The notes below the pieces were generated by a model that ran no database searches, was not told the DNA's origin, and was given only the letters and a program-made list of their open reading frames with translations. Of a stretch of 41,913 bases of DNA, positions 9,601-17,468 are shown in pieces. Position 1 is the first letter of the stretch. Each line of letters begins with the position of its first letter. The stretch spans positions 1 to 41,913 of the forward strand of contig JAEZSE010000022.1 of the NCBI GenBank assembly GCA_023421955.1, read 5' to 3'. The translations under genes and the position numbers were made by a program. The stretch is from Bacillota bacterium. GTDB lineage: Bacteria > Bacillota > Clostridia > Christensenellales > UMGS416.

Positions 9601-10416
9601 ATGACAGGGAATAAACATGTCGTAACGCTATACATGTCCGGAGCCGAGAGATGCTTTAATGTTTATGATGTCTTAAAGTTCTCTAAAGAAGTATCATATT
9701 TATTTGGCATCGTATATGAAGAGATGAGCTTTTCATATATGGATGAGAAGAAAAGTATAATAAAAACCCTAAAGTATACTGATAAGAACATCCAAAAACT
9801 CTTTGCCATTGAACCACAGAATATAACAAGCATAGCGTTTAGCCGATATAAGGAAGCAAAACATTTTGCTGATCCAAGACTACGCATCTCGTTATACATA
9901 TCGATTCATGATATTCATACACCAGCATTCCCGCACCATTTCAAAATGATTGTGGACCAACCGCAGATAGTAGATGAATTGCCAAAAGACATCATCATTA
10001 ATGTGATTCATTGTGTGGAGAATTTGGGATTTCACATAGAATATGGAGCTGCTTTCACGATTGAAACAAGAAAGGAGCCAAATTATTTTACTTTGGGAGG
10101 GGTAACACCACACTTGACCAAGGAAGAGCGTGGGATTGCACGTGCACTGGCAGCCAATATCAGGCAATATCAAACCAAAATATGGGATATCTTCTTGCAC
10201 AATATCATTAAGAAGGACTTAATCAGTGAAACGATGCTTGCTACGATTCGAAACATGCTTGCAGACGAGAATATTGTTGATCTTGGTGACAAGTTCATCA
10301 TTTCATTGCCACTAAGCAGTCAAGAGTACTTAAATGACAGAGATAAACTTGATACATTCAAAGAAAAACTTCGGCAGCTCTTCAAAGATAATGATGCAAT
10401 TATGTATCAAGGCTAA
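9601..10416 (+). CDS. hypothetical protein, probably horizontally acquired
   Basis: I do not recognise this 271-residue protein. It has no signal peptide or clear membrane segment and seems soluble, with an alternating alpha/beta N-terminal half and a helical, charged C-terminal third (residues ~170-265, rich in Lys/Glu/Asp, with ERGIARALAANIRQYQTKIWDIF). Codon use is strongly AT-biased compared with the GC-rich genes on both sides, so it probably arrived by transfer. It has its own promoter and only a weak AAAGG ribosome-binding site. It is flanked by an MFS gene and a convergent crcB with no partner that explains its role. A solitary immunity or defence gene is possible but unsupported. Confidence 0.75.
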   Translation: MTGNKHVVTLYMSGAERCFNVYDVLKFSKEVSYLFGIVYEEMSFSYMDEKKSIIKTLKYTDKNIQKLFAIEPQNITSIAFSRYKEAKHFADPRLRISLYISIHDIHTPAFPHHFKMIVDQPQIVDELPKDIIINVIHCVENLGFHIEYGAAFTIETRKEPNYFTLGGVTPHLTKEERGIARALAANIRQYQTKIWDIFLHNIIKKDLISETMLATIRNMLADENIVDLGDKFIISLPLSSQEYLNDRDKLDTFKEKLRQLFKDNDAIMYQG

Positions 10417-10431
10417 CTGATGTATCAGCCT
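10410..10431 (+). terminator. weak hairpin after the orphan gene
   Basis: GGCT..TGAT and ATCAGCC pair with a bulge and are followed by a T-rich stretch (TCTTCTTTG). A plausible but weak terminator between the convergent orphan gene and crcB. Confidence 0.35.
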
Positions 10432-10449
10432 CTTCTTTGAATCTTGTTG

Positions 10450-10827
10450 TCAATGACTCACAATCGCCCTGCCCAGCATCACCGCTCCCAGGCTCAGCGC
10501 CACATTAAGCAGGATGTTGAGGCTTGCCCGCAGCCAGGAGCCGTTTGAAAACAGGCTCATCGTCTCCCAGCTGAAGGCAGAAAACGTGGTGAACCCGCCC
10601 AGGATGCCCGTCATCAGAAACAGGCGCATGGCCGGAGAAATGAAGTCTGAGGCAATGCCCAGCTCCATCACTACGCCGGCGAACAGGCCGCCCACGGCGT
10701 TCACAATCATGGTTCCCCAGGGCATCTTTTCCCCAAACAGGCCCACCGACGCCAGCATGACAAGATAACGCAGTATCGCGCCAGCAAACCCGCCCAGGCC
10801 CACATAAAGTATCTTTTGCAGCTCCAC
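10450..10827 (-). CDS. crcB: fluoride channel CrcB/Fluc
   Basis: CrcB proteins are small dual-topology fluoride exporters that work as dimers in the cytoplasmic membrane. The 125-residue length, four hydrophobic helices, GGFAGAILRY, the conserved Asn in WGTMIVN (Asn43) and the signature GGFTTFSAFSWE at 77-88 identify the family. The start is a GTG at 10827 with GGAGG five bases upstream; an ATG 22 codons earlier would add residues that no family member has. I searched the upstream region on the minus strand for the fluoride riboswitch core and did not see it. A single copy is present here; Firmicutes often carry two. Confidence 0.95.
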   Translation of the reverse strand: MELQKILYVGLGGFAGAILRYLVMLASVGLFGEKMPWGTMIVNAVGGLFAGVVMELGIASDFISPAMRLFLMTGILGGFTTFSAFSWETMSLFSNGSWLRASLNILLNVALSLGAVMLGRAIVSH

Positions 10828-10929
10828 AAACCCCTCCAAGACCAGCCAAGAATCACAGGGAATGATACACCATGGACTTCCACGTGTAAACAAACGCGCT
10901 GAGCCCGGTGAAGTGGCATGTCATAGTTG

Positions 10930-10938
10930 TGGTATAAT
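10930..10938 (+). promoter_or_regulatory. extended -10 promoter of the Eis-like gene
   Basis: TGG followed by TATAAT, with no good -35 at 17 bases. Transcription would begin near 10945, so translation must start at the ATG at 10973 rather than at upstream in-frame codons. Confidence 0.6.
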
Positions 10939-10972
10939 GTGCCATGAGAACACAAAAGAGAGGGTGCGGCAG

Positions 10973-12169
10973 ATGCAGTATAGGCCGGTAACCGGCGAAG
11001 AACGGTTGGAGCTGATGGAGATGCAGGCCCAGGCCTTTTTCTTCACCTATGACAGAGAGAAGTATCAAAAGGAAATGGCCGACGGCGACCCCAGGCAAAG
11101 CGGCCGCGGGTGCTTTGACGAAAGCGGCAAGCTGGTGGCAGGCCTCGATCTGATCCCCTATGACTGCTGGTTCGACGGCTCCGTGGTGGGCATGGGCGGC
11201 GTGGGCGGCGTGGCCAGCTGGCCGGAGCACCGCGATGGCGGCAACGTGCGCGGGCTTATGCAGCATTGCATGAACGAGCTTACTGAGCGTGGCGACGTGT
11301 TTTCCTTCCTTTACCCCTTTTCCTACCAATACTACCGCAAATTCGGTTTTGAGGTGTGCAACCGCGTCACAAAGGTGAAGGCCCCCACCGAGCCGCTGCG
11401 GGCGCTTCGCAGGCCCGGCCACGCCGAGCGGTTCATCCCCGGCGAGGGAGGCACCGACCCAGGCCCCATTGTGGAGGTCTACAACGACTTCGCCCAGCGC
11501 TACAACCTGTGCGTGGACCGCGAGGGCTGGCGCTGGCACGGCCTGCTGGAAGTGGACCCGATGAAGACCCGCAGGCAATCCTATGTGTGGTTTGGCGAGG
11601 ATGGCAGGCCCGCCGCCTATGTGCTATTCGTGGGTGAGGGCGAGCCGACCGCCGACCGGATGCGGGTGTTTGAAGCCTGCTGGCGGTCAAACGACGGCCT
11701 GCTGGGGCTGCTGGGGTTCCTCGGAGGGTTTTGCAGCAACCTGAAAACCATTTCCTGGGAGCTGCCGCCCGATGTGGACACAAGCCTGATCTGGCCGAAC
11801 CCCTATGATGTGAAGACGGAAGTGGCCTATGAGGGCATGTGCCGCGTGGTGAACGCGCAAAAGGCGCTCAGGATGATGGCCAAGCCCGAGGGCAAGGGCA
11901 CCGTAAAGGTGGCCGTGGCCGACAGCTTTCTGCCTGCCAACTCCGGCACCTACAAGATCGACTGGGACAACGGCGAGAGCCGCGTGCGCCGCGTGAAAGA
12001 CGGCAGCGCGGACCTGCAATGCACCGAGCACGCGCTGGCCCAGCTGGTGACCGGCTATCTGCCCTTCGAGCAGCTGAGGCTGCGCAGCGATGTGGTGGTA
12101 AATGGTAAAGCGGAGGAGCTTGGAAAGCTGTTTGGAAAAAAGAACATCTATTTGCTGGACAAATTCTAG
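10973..12169 (+). CDS. Eis-like GNAT family N-acetyltransferase
   Basis: This 398-residue protein has the architecture of Eis-type acetyltransferases: an N-terminal GNAT domain, a second GNAT-like domain, and a C-terminal SCP2-like region. The acetyl-CoA loop is visible as PEHRDGGNVRGLM (residues ~85-96), followed by FSFLYPFSYQYYRKFGFE, which is very characteristic. The family transfers acetyl from acetyl-CoA to amines; mycobacterial Eis acetylates aminoglycosides at several positions, but most Firmicutes homologues have no known substrate. The start at 10973 has GAGGG about 10 bases upstream and lies after the promoter. It is divergent from crcB. Confidence 0.88.
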   Translation: MQYRPVTGEERLELMEMQAQAFFFTYDREKYQKEMADGDPRQSGRGCFDESGKLVAGLDLIPYDCWFDGSVVGMGGVGGVASWPEHRDGGNVRGLMQHCMNELTERGDVFSFLYPFSYQYYRKFGFEVCNRVTKVKAPTEPLRALRRPGHAERFIPGEGGTDPGPIVEVYNDFAQRYNLCVDREGWRWHGLLEVDPMKTRRQSYVWFGEDGRPAAYVLFVGEGEPTADRMRVFEACWRSNDGLLGLLGFLGGFCSNLKTISWELPPDVDTSLIWPNPYDVKTEVAYEGMCRVVNAQKALRMMAKPEGKGTVKVAVADSFLPANSGTYKIDWDNGESRVRRVKDGSADLQCTEHALAQLVTGYLPFEQLRLRSDVVVNGKAEELGKLFGKKNIYLLDKF

Positions 12170-12201
12170 AGATAGTATATCAACAGCGAATGCATAGAAG
12201 A

Positions 12202-12235
12202 AAAGCCCCTCACCCGGTGACTGGTGAGGGGCTTT
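12202..12235. terminator. bidirectional terminator
   Basis: A 13-bp perfect stem (AAAGCCCCTCACC / GGTGAGGGGCTTT) with an 8-nt loop separates the convergent acetyltransferase and coiled-coil genes. The minus-strand exit reads TTTTCTTCT, so it should work best for the coiled-coil gene. Confidence 0.85.
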
Positions 12236-12250
12236 GGGTATAGGAGGGCC

Positions 12251-13096
12251 TTAGTTTGCAGCGGGAGGCGTCTCAAGCTGGGCCTTGTAGGCATCCAGCA
12301 TGGCGCGCATTTCCAGGCGGATCGCGATGCGGGCGTTGATGTTTTCTTTCAGCAGCTCGATCTTGGCGCGGATCTGCTCAACTGCCAGGTTTGCCTTTTC
12401 GATGTCGTTGGCCTTCAGCGCGTCCTTCAGGTCGTGCACGGTCAGCTGGCGGATCTCGTCGTTCAGTGTCTTGGCAGCTCGCACGAGGGGCTTGAGCGCT
12501 TCGTATTTGGCCTTCAGCTGCTGCCGCAGGGGCAGAAGGGAGCGACGGCCGTTCTTATTGTTCTTCACCTGGTCAGCAAGCGACTGATTTTGGGCCTTCA
12601 AGGCAGTGATTTCGTCTTTGACGGCCTGGATCTGCTGCTTGAGCTCATTAATCTTCTGGCTGTTGTCCACAGCGGCCTTTTTGCCTTTGGCAGGTTTTTC
12701 CAGCTTGGCCAGCTCCTTGGTCAGCTGCGACAGCTTTTTGGTCAGCTCTTTTAACTTTGCGGTGTATTCCTTGACCTTCTCTGTATCCAGCTTGACGATG
12801 CCTTGGATCGCCTTGATCTGGTCGCGCACCTGGCGGTCATAGTCCCGCTCGGTCTCCAGCAGCCCGCGCAGCGCCCTGACCTCAGCGCGCATCGCCTTCA
12901 CCTGCTCAATGAACGGGTTGGCTTCCTCTGTGGGCTCGGGCGTGGTGCTCGGCGCAACCGTTTCCGTGGATGCCGGCGATCCGGCAGGCTGCGCTGTATC
13001 GGTGGGAGCGGCAGTTTCGTCGGGCATGGCCAACGCGGTAGCGCTCATGGAAACAAGCAGCAGTGTCGCGAGAATGGCAGACAGGACTTTCTTCAT
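12251..13096 (-). CDS. secreted coiled-coil protein
   Basis: A 281-residue exported protein of unknown function. A signal peptide is clear (MKKVLSAILATLLLVSM, then cleavage after ATALA near residue 23), followed by a Thr/Pro/Ala-rich linker to about residue 60 and then a long heptad-rich, Lys/Glu/Gln/Leu-rich region to the end that should form coiled coil (for example around EYTAKLKELTKKLSQLTKEL). The start at 13096 follows AAAGGAG. An ATG 63 codons upstream opens a longer frame, but that extension crosses the TATAAT promoter and is not credible. It resembles coiled-coil parts of cell-wall-associated proteins, but no enzymatic domain is present. Divergent from the CAP lipoprotein. Confidence 0.85.
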   Translation of the reverse strand: MKKVLSAILATLLLVSMSATALAMPDETAAPTDTAQPAGSPASTETVAPSTTPEPTEEANPFIEQVKAMRAEVRALRGLLETERDYDRQVRDQIKAIQGIVKLDTEKVKEYTAKLKELTKKLSQLTKELAKLEKPAKGKKAAVDNSQKINELKQQIQAVKDEITALKAQNQSLADQVKNNKNGRRSLLPLRQQLKAKYEALKPLVRAAKTLNDEIRQLTVHDLKDALKANDIEKANLAVEQIRAKIELLKENINARIAIRLEMRAMLDAYKAQLETPPAAN

Positions 13097-13144
13097 GGTT
13101 GGCACTCCTTTGGTCGGGAACGCGTTCCTCGTTTTCATGGCCCA

Positions 13145-13153
13145 ATTATAGCA
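13145..13153 (-). promoter_or_regulatory. extended -10 promoter of the coiled-coil gene
   Basis: TGC followed by TATAAT on the minus strand, about 50 bases before the ATG at 13096. No strong -35 was seen. Confidence 0.5.
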
Positions 13154-13341
13154 CGCGAAAAACCCGGAAGTTTCCGAAAAAATGAGGCGAAATTGCGGCA
13201 GGCAAGCCTTGGAAATTGTGCCATGGTAACATCTGGCGGTTGAATTGATGCTGGTTGTATCGTAACATCTTTCCAAACCAAGCATTCATTCATCCTTCAT
13301 TCCTGCAACCACAATCAATAAAAGGGTTCAGGAGGTGCTTG

Positions 13342-14223
13342 ATGTCCGCCCCAGCAAACAGGAAAGCCACAAAACCGATTCTTTTGACCATCCTCATTGT
13401 GCTCTCGGCGCTCAGTTTTTCAGCCTGCCAGCCACAATCCCGAGTGGCATACCAATCGCAGGGAACTGCCGTCGCCGATGGAGCAATCCAGACCTCACCC
13501 TCGCAATCACCAGAGCCAGCAGCCTCTGCCACCGAGAATGCCAGAATGGCGTCGGCGTCTCTGTTTGCGGCGGATTCAGCTGCACAGCCCACGGAGTCCA
13601 CATCAGTTGATGCGACCGAAACCGTGAAACCAACCGCTTCGTTGAAAGCCGCACCGACCTCGAAGGCAACGGCAGCACCCACAAAAAGGGTATTGGTCAC
13701 TCCCACGGCAAAGCCTACCGCCAAGCCAACGGTAAAGCCCACGGTTAAACCAACAGCTAAACTCACGGCAAAACCAACCGCAAGGCCCACGCCGGTTACC
13801 ACAACCACACCCGCACCCACGGCAACCCCATCCGGTTACGCCTCTGCCAAGGAAACCTCAATGATCGCGTTGGTCAACGAGGAGCGGCAGGCAGCCGGAT
13901 TGCCAGCCTTGAAGCTGGACACCGGCCTGCGCGCGGCAGCCCGCAAGCACAGCAAGGATATGTCGGCTAATGATTTCTTTTCGCACACCTCGCCCACTTA
14001 TGGCAGCTTCTCTGAACGGCTGCGGGCTTCCGGTGTGAGCTACTCCAGCGCCGGCGAAAATATCGCCAAATACACCTCGGTGACGGCTGCCCACAATGGC
14101 CTGATGAACTCCTCCGGCCATCGGGCCAACATCCTCAATGAGGGCTACACCCGCATCGGCATCGGCATTGTGTATAACAGCAGCACGAAGTATTACCTGA
14201 TCACACAGTGGTTTGCGAGATAG
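13342..14223 (+). CDS. CAP/SCP-domain lipoprotein
   Basis: A 293-residue lipoprotein. The N-terminus has Lys residues, a hydrophobic stretch and the lipobox FSAC, so Cys29 should be lipidated and anchor the protein outside the membrane. Residues ~30-165 are a Pro/Thr/Ala/Lys-rich linker including tandem KPTA/KPTV units encoded by a 12-base repeat. Residues ~175-293 are a CAP domain of the YkwD type: His203, His215, Glu225, Glu239 (AGENIA) and His260 (SSGHRANIL) form the conserved cavity set. CAP proteins are widespread in sporulating Firmicutes; their activity is not settled. The start at 13342 follows AGGAGGTG. Confidence 0.92.
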   Translation: MSAPANRKATKPILLTILIVLSALSFSACQPQSRVAYQSQGTAVADGAIQTSPSQSPEPAASATENARMASASLFAADSAAQPTESTSVDATETVKPTASLKAAPTSKATAAPTKRVLVTPTAKPTAKPTVKPTVKPTAKLTAKPTARPTPVTTTTPAPTATPSGYASAKETSMIALVNEERQAAGLPALKLDTGLRAAARKHSKDMSANDFFSHTSPTYGSFSERLRASGVSYSSAGENIAKYTSVTAAHNGLMNSSGHRANILNEGYTRIGIGIVYNSSTKYYLITQWFAR

Positions 14224-14281
14224 CTGGAGGGTATAGAATATCCCCCTTTATCGCATTGCGAAGCGATGCTATGAGGGGGAA

Positions 14282-14391
14282 TTGAACGGCATCCTGAGAA
14301 ATCCCCCCTCATCGCATTGCTACGCAATGCTCGGCCTTGCTCCTCATATCGGCTTGCGCCGACATTGCGCAAGGCCGGAGGCTAAGGCCTG
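14282..14391 (+). repeat. 110-base direct repeat, copy 1 (multi-hairpin element)
   Basis: Identical base for base to 14562-14671. It contains nested stems: GCATTGC/GCAATGC, an outer GGCCTTGC/GCAAGGCC, and inside it CGGC/GCCG. A diverged third copy at about 33326-33411 changes both sides of these stems together. Confidence 0.9.
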
Positions 14392-14561
14392 TCGCCTGAG
14401 GGCGGCATCCCACCATTCCCCCCACACACTTGTGGGGGGACAGCCATCGAAGATGGCAGGGGGGAAGATAAGGGAGGGTAAGGAGGGAAAACACACCAAC
14501 TTGAACAGCAGTTCCCTACCCCTTTTATGAAGGGGGGACAGGCCCGCAGGCCAGGGGGGAT

Positions 14562-14671
14562 TTGAACGGCATCCTGAGAAATCCCCCCTCATCGCATTGC
14601 TACGCAATGCTCGGCCTTGCTCCTCATATCGGCTTGCGCCGACATTGCGCAAGGCCGGAGGCTAAGGCCTG
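14562..14671 (+). repeat. 110-base direct repeat, copy 2
   Basis: Exact copy of 14282-14391 at an offset of 280 bases. The identity ends abruptly after the AAGGCCTG motif, beyond which the two copies carry different variable hairpins (TCGCCTGAGG versus CCGCTGACGC). Confidence 0.9.
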
Positions 14672-15000
14672 CCGCTGACGCGACATCCCCACTTGAATCG
14701 CTACTGCGTAGCGACAATGGCGGGTGGGGAGTGAGATGAAGTTCGAGCATGGCGGTCTATGTAGGGGCGGGGCTCTGTACCCGCCCGGATCACCCCCACT
14801 GAAAGCACTCTCGTGCCAGATACGCGGTATCTCTAAGAAATCCCCCCTGTCGCGTGAGCGCGACATCCCCCCTTATTAAGGGAGGGTAAGGAGGGAAAAT
14901 ACACCAACTTGATCAGAAGCTCCCTACCCCCCTTATGAAGGGGGGACAGGCCCGCAGGCCAGGGGGGATTTGAACGGCATCCTGAGAAATCCCCCACCCA

Positions 15001-15029
15001 TTGACATATCTGCCATCCTTAACTAAAAT
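15001..15029 (+). promoter_or_regulatory. promoter of the tetR-hydrolase operon
   Basis: A consensus TTGACA, 17-base spacer and TAAAAT. Its -10 overlaps the left arm of the operator that follows, as expected for repression by blocking RNA polymerase. Confidence 0.85.
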
Positions 15030-15051
15030 ATGAATGAACATTCATTCATAT
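15028..15051 (+). promoter_or_regulatory. TetR-type operator, perfect inverted repeat
   Basis: Two perfect 11-base arms, ATATGAATGAA and TTCATTCATAT, separated by CA. The site covers the -10 and start of transcription and lies 15 bases before the TetR start codon. TGAATGA/TCATTCA half-sites are typical for TetR-family autorepressors, so autoregulation is very likely. Confidence 0.85.
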
Positions 15052-15065
15052 TTATCGGAGGTCTC

Positions 15066-15719
15066 ATGACAAAACAGGGAGAGCTGCTGATGCAGGCATT
15101 GGCCGAGGGCATGGAGGAGCTGATGCCGGAAAAGGGCGAGCGGAAGATCATCCTGGCCGCGCTGGAGGTGTTTGCCAGGAAGGGCCTGGCCGGCGCCAAG
15201 ATCAGCGACATCGCCTCTGTGGCCGGGTTCAGCCAGGGGTTTGTGTATAACTACTTCAAATCCAAGGACGCCATCTTCACAAAGCTTGTGAGCCTGGCCG
15301 CCGATGGCGCCGGTGAAACATCCCGCAAGGCCTCCCTGCTGCCCGGCACGCCATATGAGCGGATCTATTGGCTCACCGAGGCGCTGCTGAGCCCTGACAG
15401 TGTGGCGATGCTGCACTGCCGGCTCATCATGCTCCAGACCACCACCTCGGAGGCCGTGCCGGAGGAAGCCCGCAGGGTGGCAAAGGAGAAGATCGGCAAG
15501 CCCTTTGAGCACTTCGTGCCCATGATTGCCGAAGGCCAGCGGCTGGGCGAGCTGGTGGCCGGAGACCCGCTGATGTTGGCGATCACCTATTTCTCAATGG
15601 TGCAGGGGCTGGGCATCACCCGCATGCAGGGCAGCCGCGAGATGCCCTTCCCCGACACAGCGATGATCCTGAGCTTTTTGCGCGCGCCGGGCAGAGACCC
15701 GCTGCCACGGCAGGACTGA
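15066..15719 (+). CDS. TetR/AcrR family transcriptional regulator
   Basis: A 217-residue one-component repressor. The N-terminal helix-turn-helix is clear at about residues 24-70: IILAALEVFARKGLAGAKIS, DIASVAGFSQGFVYNYFKSK. The remaining ~145 residues are the ligand-binding helical domain, poorly conserved as usual. The start at 15066 follows GGAGG; an ATG at 15030 lies inside the operator and is rejected. The gene is followed after 14 bases by an alpha/beta hydrolase gene, so the repressor probably controls itself and that enzyme, with a ligand that is the hydrolase's substrate or product (inference). Confidence 0.93.
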   Translation: MTKQGELLMQALAEGMEELMPEKGERKIILAALEVFARKGLAGAKISDIASVAGFSQGFVYNYFKSKDAIFTKLVSLAADGAGETSRKASLLPGTPYERIYWLTEALLSPDSVAMLHCRLIMLQTTTSEAVPEEARRVAKEKIGKPFEHFVPMIAEGQRLGELVAGDPLMLAITYFSMVQGLGITRMQGSREMPFPDTAMILSFLRAPGRDPLPRQD

Positions 15720-15733
15720 AAGGAGGCTCCCCT

Positions 15734-16651
15734 ATGGTCAGTAAGTACAAATCGGAACAAGGCGGCAAGCTGATCCTCGAAACCTACAACGAGCTTGTGA
15801 AGGCGTGGGGTGTGGCTGTGACGGAAGAGGACGTGCCCACCCCCTATGGCAGCACGCACCTGCTCCTCGCCGGCACCGAGGACAAACCGCCGCTGGTGCT
15901 CTTCCACGGCGTGGGCGACGACGCAGCGCTGATGTGGCTGCTGAACGCCAAGGAATTGAGCGAGCATTTCCACCTGATCGCAGTGGACACAATAGGCGGC
16001 CCCGGCAAGAGCGAGCCAAACGAGGCCTACTTCCATAGCTTCGACCAGGCAATATGGATTGACGGCATTCTGGCGGCAAAGGGGCTGGACAAGGTCTATC
16101 TGGCGGGCGTGTCCAACGGCGCTTATCTCACGCAGGTCTACACGGCAAAAAGGCCGCAGCGGGTGATACGGGCCGTGTGTATGGCCGGCGCTATCGCAGA
16201 GAAAGGCAGGAAAAGCCCGATTTTCCGGATGATGAAAGTCTTTTTACCGGAAGCGTTGTTCCCCAATGAGAAGAACGCCTTGCGGCTCGTGAAAAAACTG
16301 AGCGGCGATCCGGCTGCCATCGACAGCATCATCAGGCAGCACCCGGTTTTCCTGAGGCACTATATCCATTTGTTGAAACACTTCAACAACCAATCGATGT
16401 TCTATCATAAGGTCGAAGGGTTTGACGAAGAGGAAATCGCCGTCATCCGGGAAAAGACAAGGATCCTGATCGGCGCGTGTGATGCGTTGGCTGCAGGAAG
16501 CGATGCTTATGACAGCTTGAAAAAGCACCATATGAATCACCGCGTTGTGGAGAACGCCGGTCACGCGCTCAACATGGAAAAGGCAGACCTGGTGAACGGG
16601 GAGATCATCGCGCACCTGCTGGGTGATCGCAGCGAGGCAGCCGTATCCTGA
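15734..16651 (+). CDS. alpha/beta-fold hydrolase under TetR control
   Basis: A 305-residue alpha/beta hydrolase. LVLFHGVGDD at ~55-63 is the oxyanion region and GVSNGA at 125-130 is the nucleophile elbow with catalytic Ser127. An acidic residue in GACDALAAG and the His in NAGHALNM complete the likely triad. A helical lid (FRMMKVFLPEALFPNEKNALRL region) lies between. No signal peptide. AGGAGG lies about 7 bases before the ATG. It is the second gene of the TetR operon (14-base gap). Substrate unknown; carboxylesterase or peptidase-like activities are both possible. Confidence 0.88.
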   Translation: MVSKYKSEQGGKLILETYNELVKAWGVAVTEEDVPTPYGSTHLLLAGTEDKPPLVLFHGVGDDAALMWLLNAKELSEHFHLIAVDTIGGPGKSEPNEAYFHSFDQAIWIDGILAAKGLDKVYLAGVSNGAYLTQVYTAKRPQRVIRAVCMAGAIAEKGRKSPIFRMMKVFLPEALFPNEKNALRLVKKLSGDPAAIDSIIRQHPVFLRHYIHLLKHFNNQSMFYHKVEGFDEEEIAVIREKTRILIGACDALAAGSDAYDSLKKHHMNHRVVENAGHALNMEKADLVNGEIIAHLLGDRSEAAVS

Positions 16652-16730
16652 CTGCACGGATAAGATCTCATAAAACCTGCGGCAAAAAACAGGCAGCTTC
16701 CGTCTGATCTGTGCCACACAACGCCATTTG

Positions 16731-16746
16731 TGGTACTATAGTGCCA
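16731..16746 (+). promoter_or_regulatory. promoter-overlapping dyad upstream of the response regulator
   Basis: TGGTACTA and TAGTGCCA form an almost perfect 16-base palindrome (one mismatched pair). TACTAT within it, preceded by TGTGG, can serve as an extended -10. It lies 20 bases before the start codon and could be an autoregulatory site. Confidence 0.4.
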
Positions 16747-16766
16747 TCAAAACACAGGAGACGGCA

Positions 16767-17468
16767 ATGGCTGCGAAACGCATCTACATCGCCGACGACG
16801 AGCGCAACATCCGCGAACTCATCAAGACCTTTCTGGAACGGGAAGGCTATGAGGTGACGGTATTTTCCGACGGCCTGTCGCTGCTGAAGGCCTTTGAGGC
16901 CGACCCGGCAGACATGCTGGTGCTGGACGTGATGATGCCCGGTGTGGACGGCTACACCTTGTGCTCCACGATCCGCGCCAAAAGCAATGTGCCGATCATG
17001 ATCGTGTCGGCAAAAGATGGCGAGACCGACCGCATAGCCGGGCTCATGCTGGGCAGCGACGATTACCTGGTCAAGCCGTTCTCCCCGGTGGAGCTCACGC
17101 TGCGCGTGAAGGCCCTGTTTCGCAGGCTCGAGCAGGAGCCGGCAGCCCGGCCCGCCCCCGGCGCGCTGGAATATGGTGATCTCACTGTGTATCCCGAGGG
17201 GAAAAAGGCGGAGTGCAGTGGTAAAGACCTGGGCCTGACGGTGATGGAAACGGAGTTCCTCTCCTATATGGTGAAAAACAGCGGCCGCGCCGTGAGCCGC
17301 GACGAACTGCTGAACCGCGTGTGGGGCTTTGAGAGCGAAGCCGACACACGGGCTACCGATGACATGGTCAAGCGCATGCGCAAAAAGCTGGCAGCCGCCG
17401 GCAGCAACGTAGCCATCGAAACGGTGTGGGGGTTTGGCTTCAAGCTGATGCGGGGGAACGGGCAATGA
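16767..17468 (+). CDS. OmpR/PhoB family response regulator
   Basis: A 233-residue two-component regulator. Receiver domain at residues 1-118: acidic pair Asp10/Asp11, phosphoacceptor Asp54 in VLDVMMPG, Ser81 and Lys103 (VKPF). Winged-helix DNA-binding domain at ~135-230, with ETEFLSYMVKNSGRAVSRDELLNRVWG typical of OmpR-type proteins. The start at 16767 follows AGGAG. The stop codon overlaps the start of the downstream kinase gene by four bases (ATGA), so the pair is translationally coupled. Target genes are unknown; no transporter or resistance genes adjoin it. Confidence 0.95.
   Translation: MAAKRIYIADDERNIRELIKTFLEREGYEVTVFSDGLSLLKAFEADPADMLVLDVMMPGVDGYTLCSTIRAKSNVPIMIVSAKDGETDRIAGLMLGSDDYLVKPFSPVELTLRVKALFRRLEQEPAARPAPGALEYGDLTVYPEGKKAECSGKDLGLTVMETEFLSYMVKNSGRAVSRDELLNRVWGFESEADTRATDDMVKRMRKKLAAAGSNVAIETVWGFGFKLMRGNGQ

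Larger units (their letters stand above)
14237..14999. repeat. cluster of C6/G6 hairpin repeat elements
   Basis: This whole 800-base gene-free stretch between the lipoprotein and the TetR gene is repeat DNA. It is a chain of modules in which CCCCCC or GGGGGG runs flank short hairpins with different stems (for example CATCGCATTGC..., GGCCCGCAGGCC, TGTCGCGTGAGCGCGACA), joined by AAGGGAGGGTAAGGAGGG and TTTGAACGGCATCCTGAGAA linkers. It includes a 110-base exact direct repeat and one GGGGCGGG..CCCGCCC palindrome (14762-14786). Open frames here have no ribosome-binding site and are shadows. Confidence 0.85.

Noticed and set aside
10828..10972. Possible fluoride riboswitch upstream of crcB
   Set aside because: The conserved GGNGAUGG start and the CUGAUGRCUUCUAC end of that aptamer are absent on either strand; the gap holds the divergent promoter of the acetyltransferase instead.
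13097..13285. 63-residue N-terminal extension of the secreted coiled-coil protein
   Set aside because: It would bury the signal peptide inside the protein and crosses the TATAAT promoter at 13145-13150.
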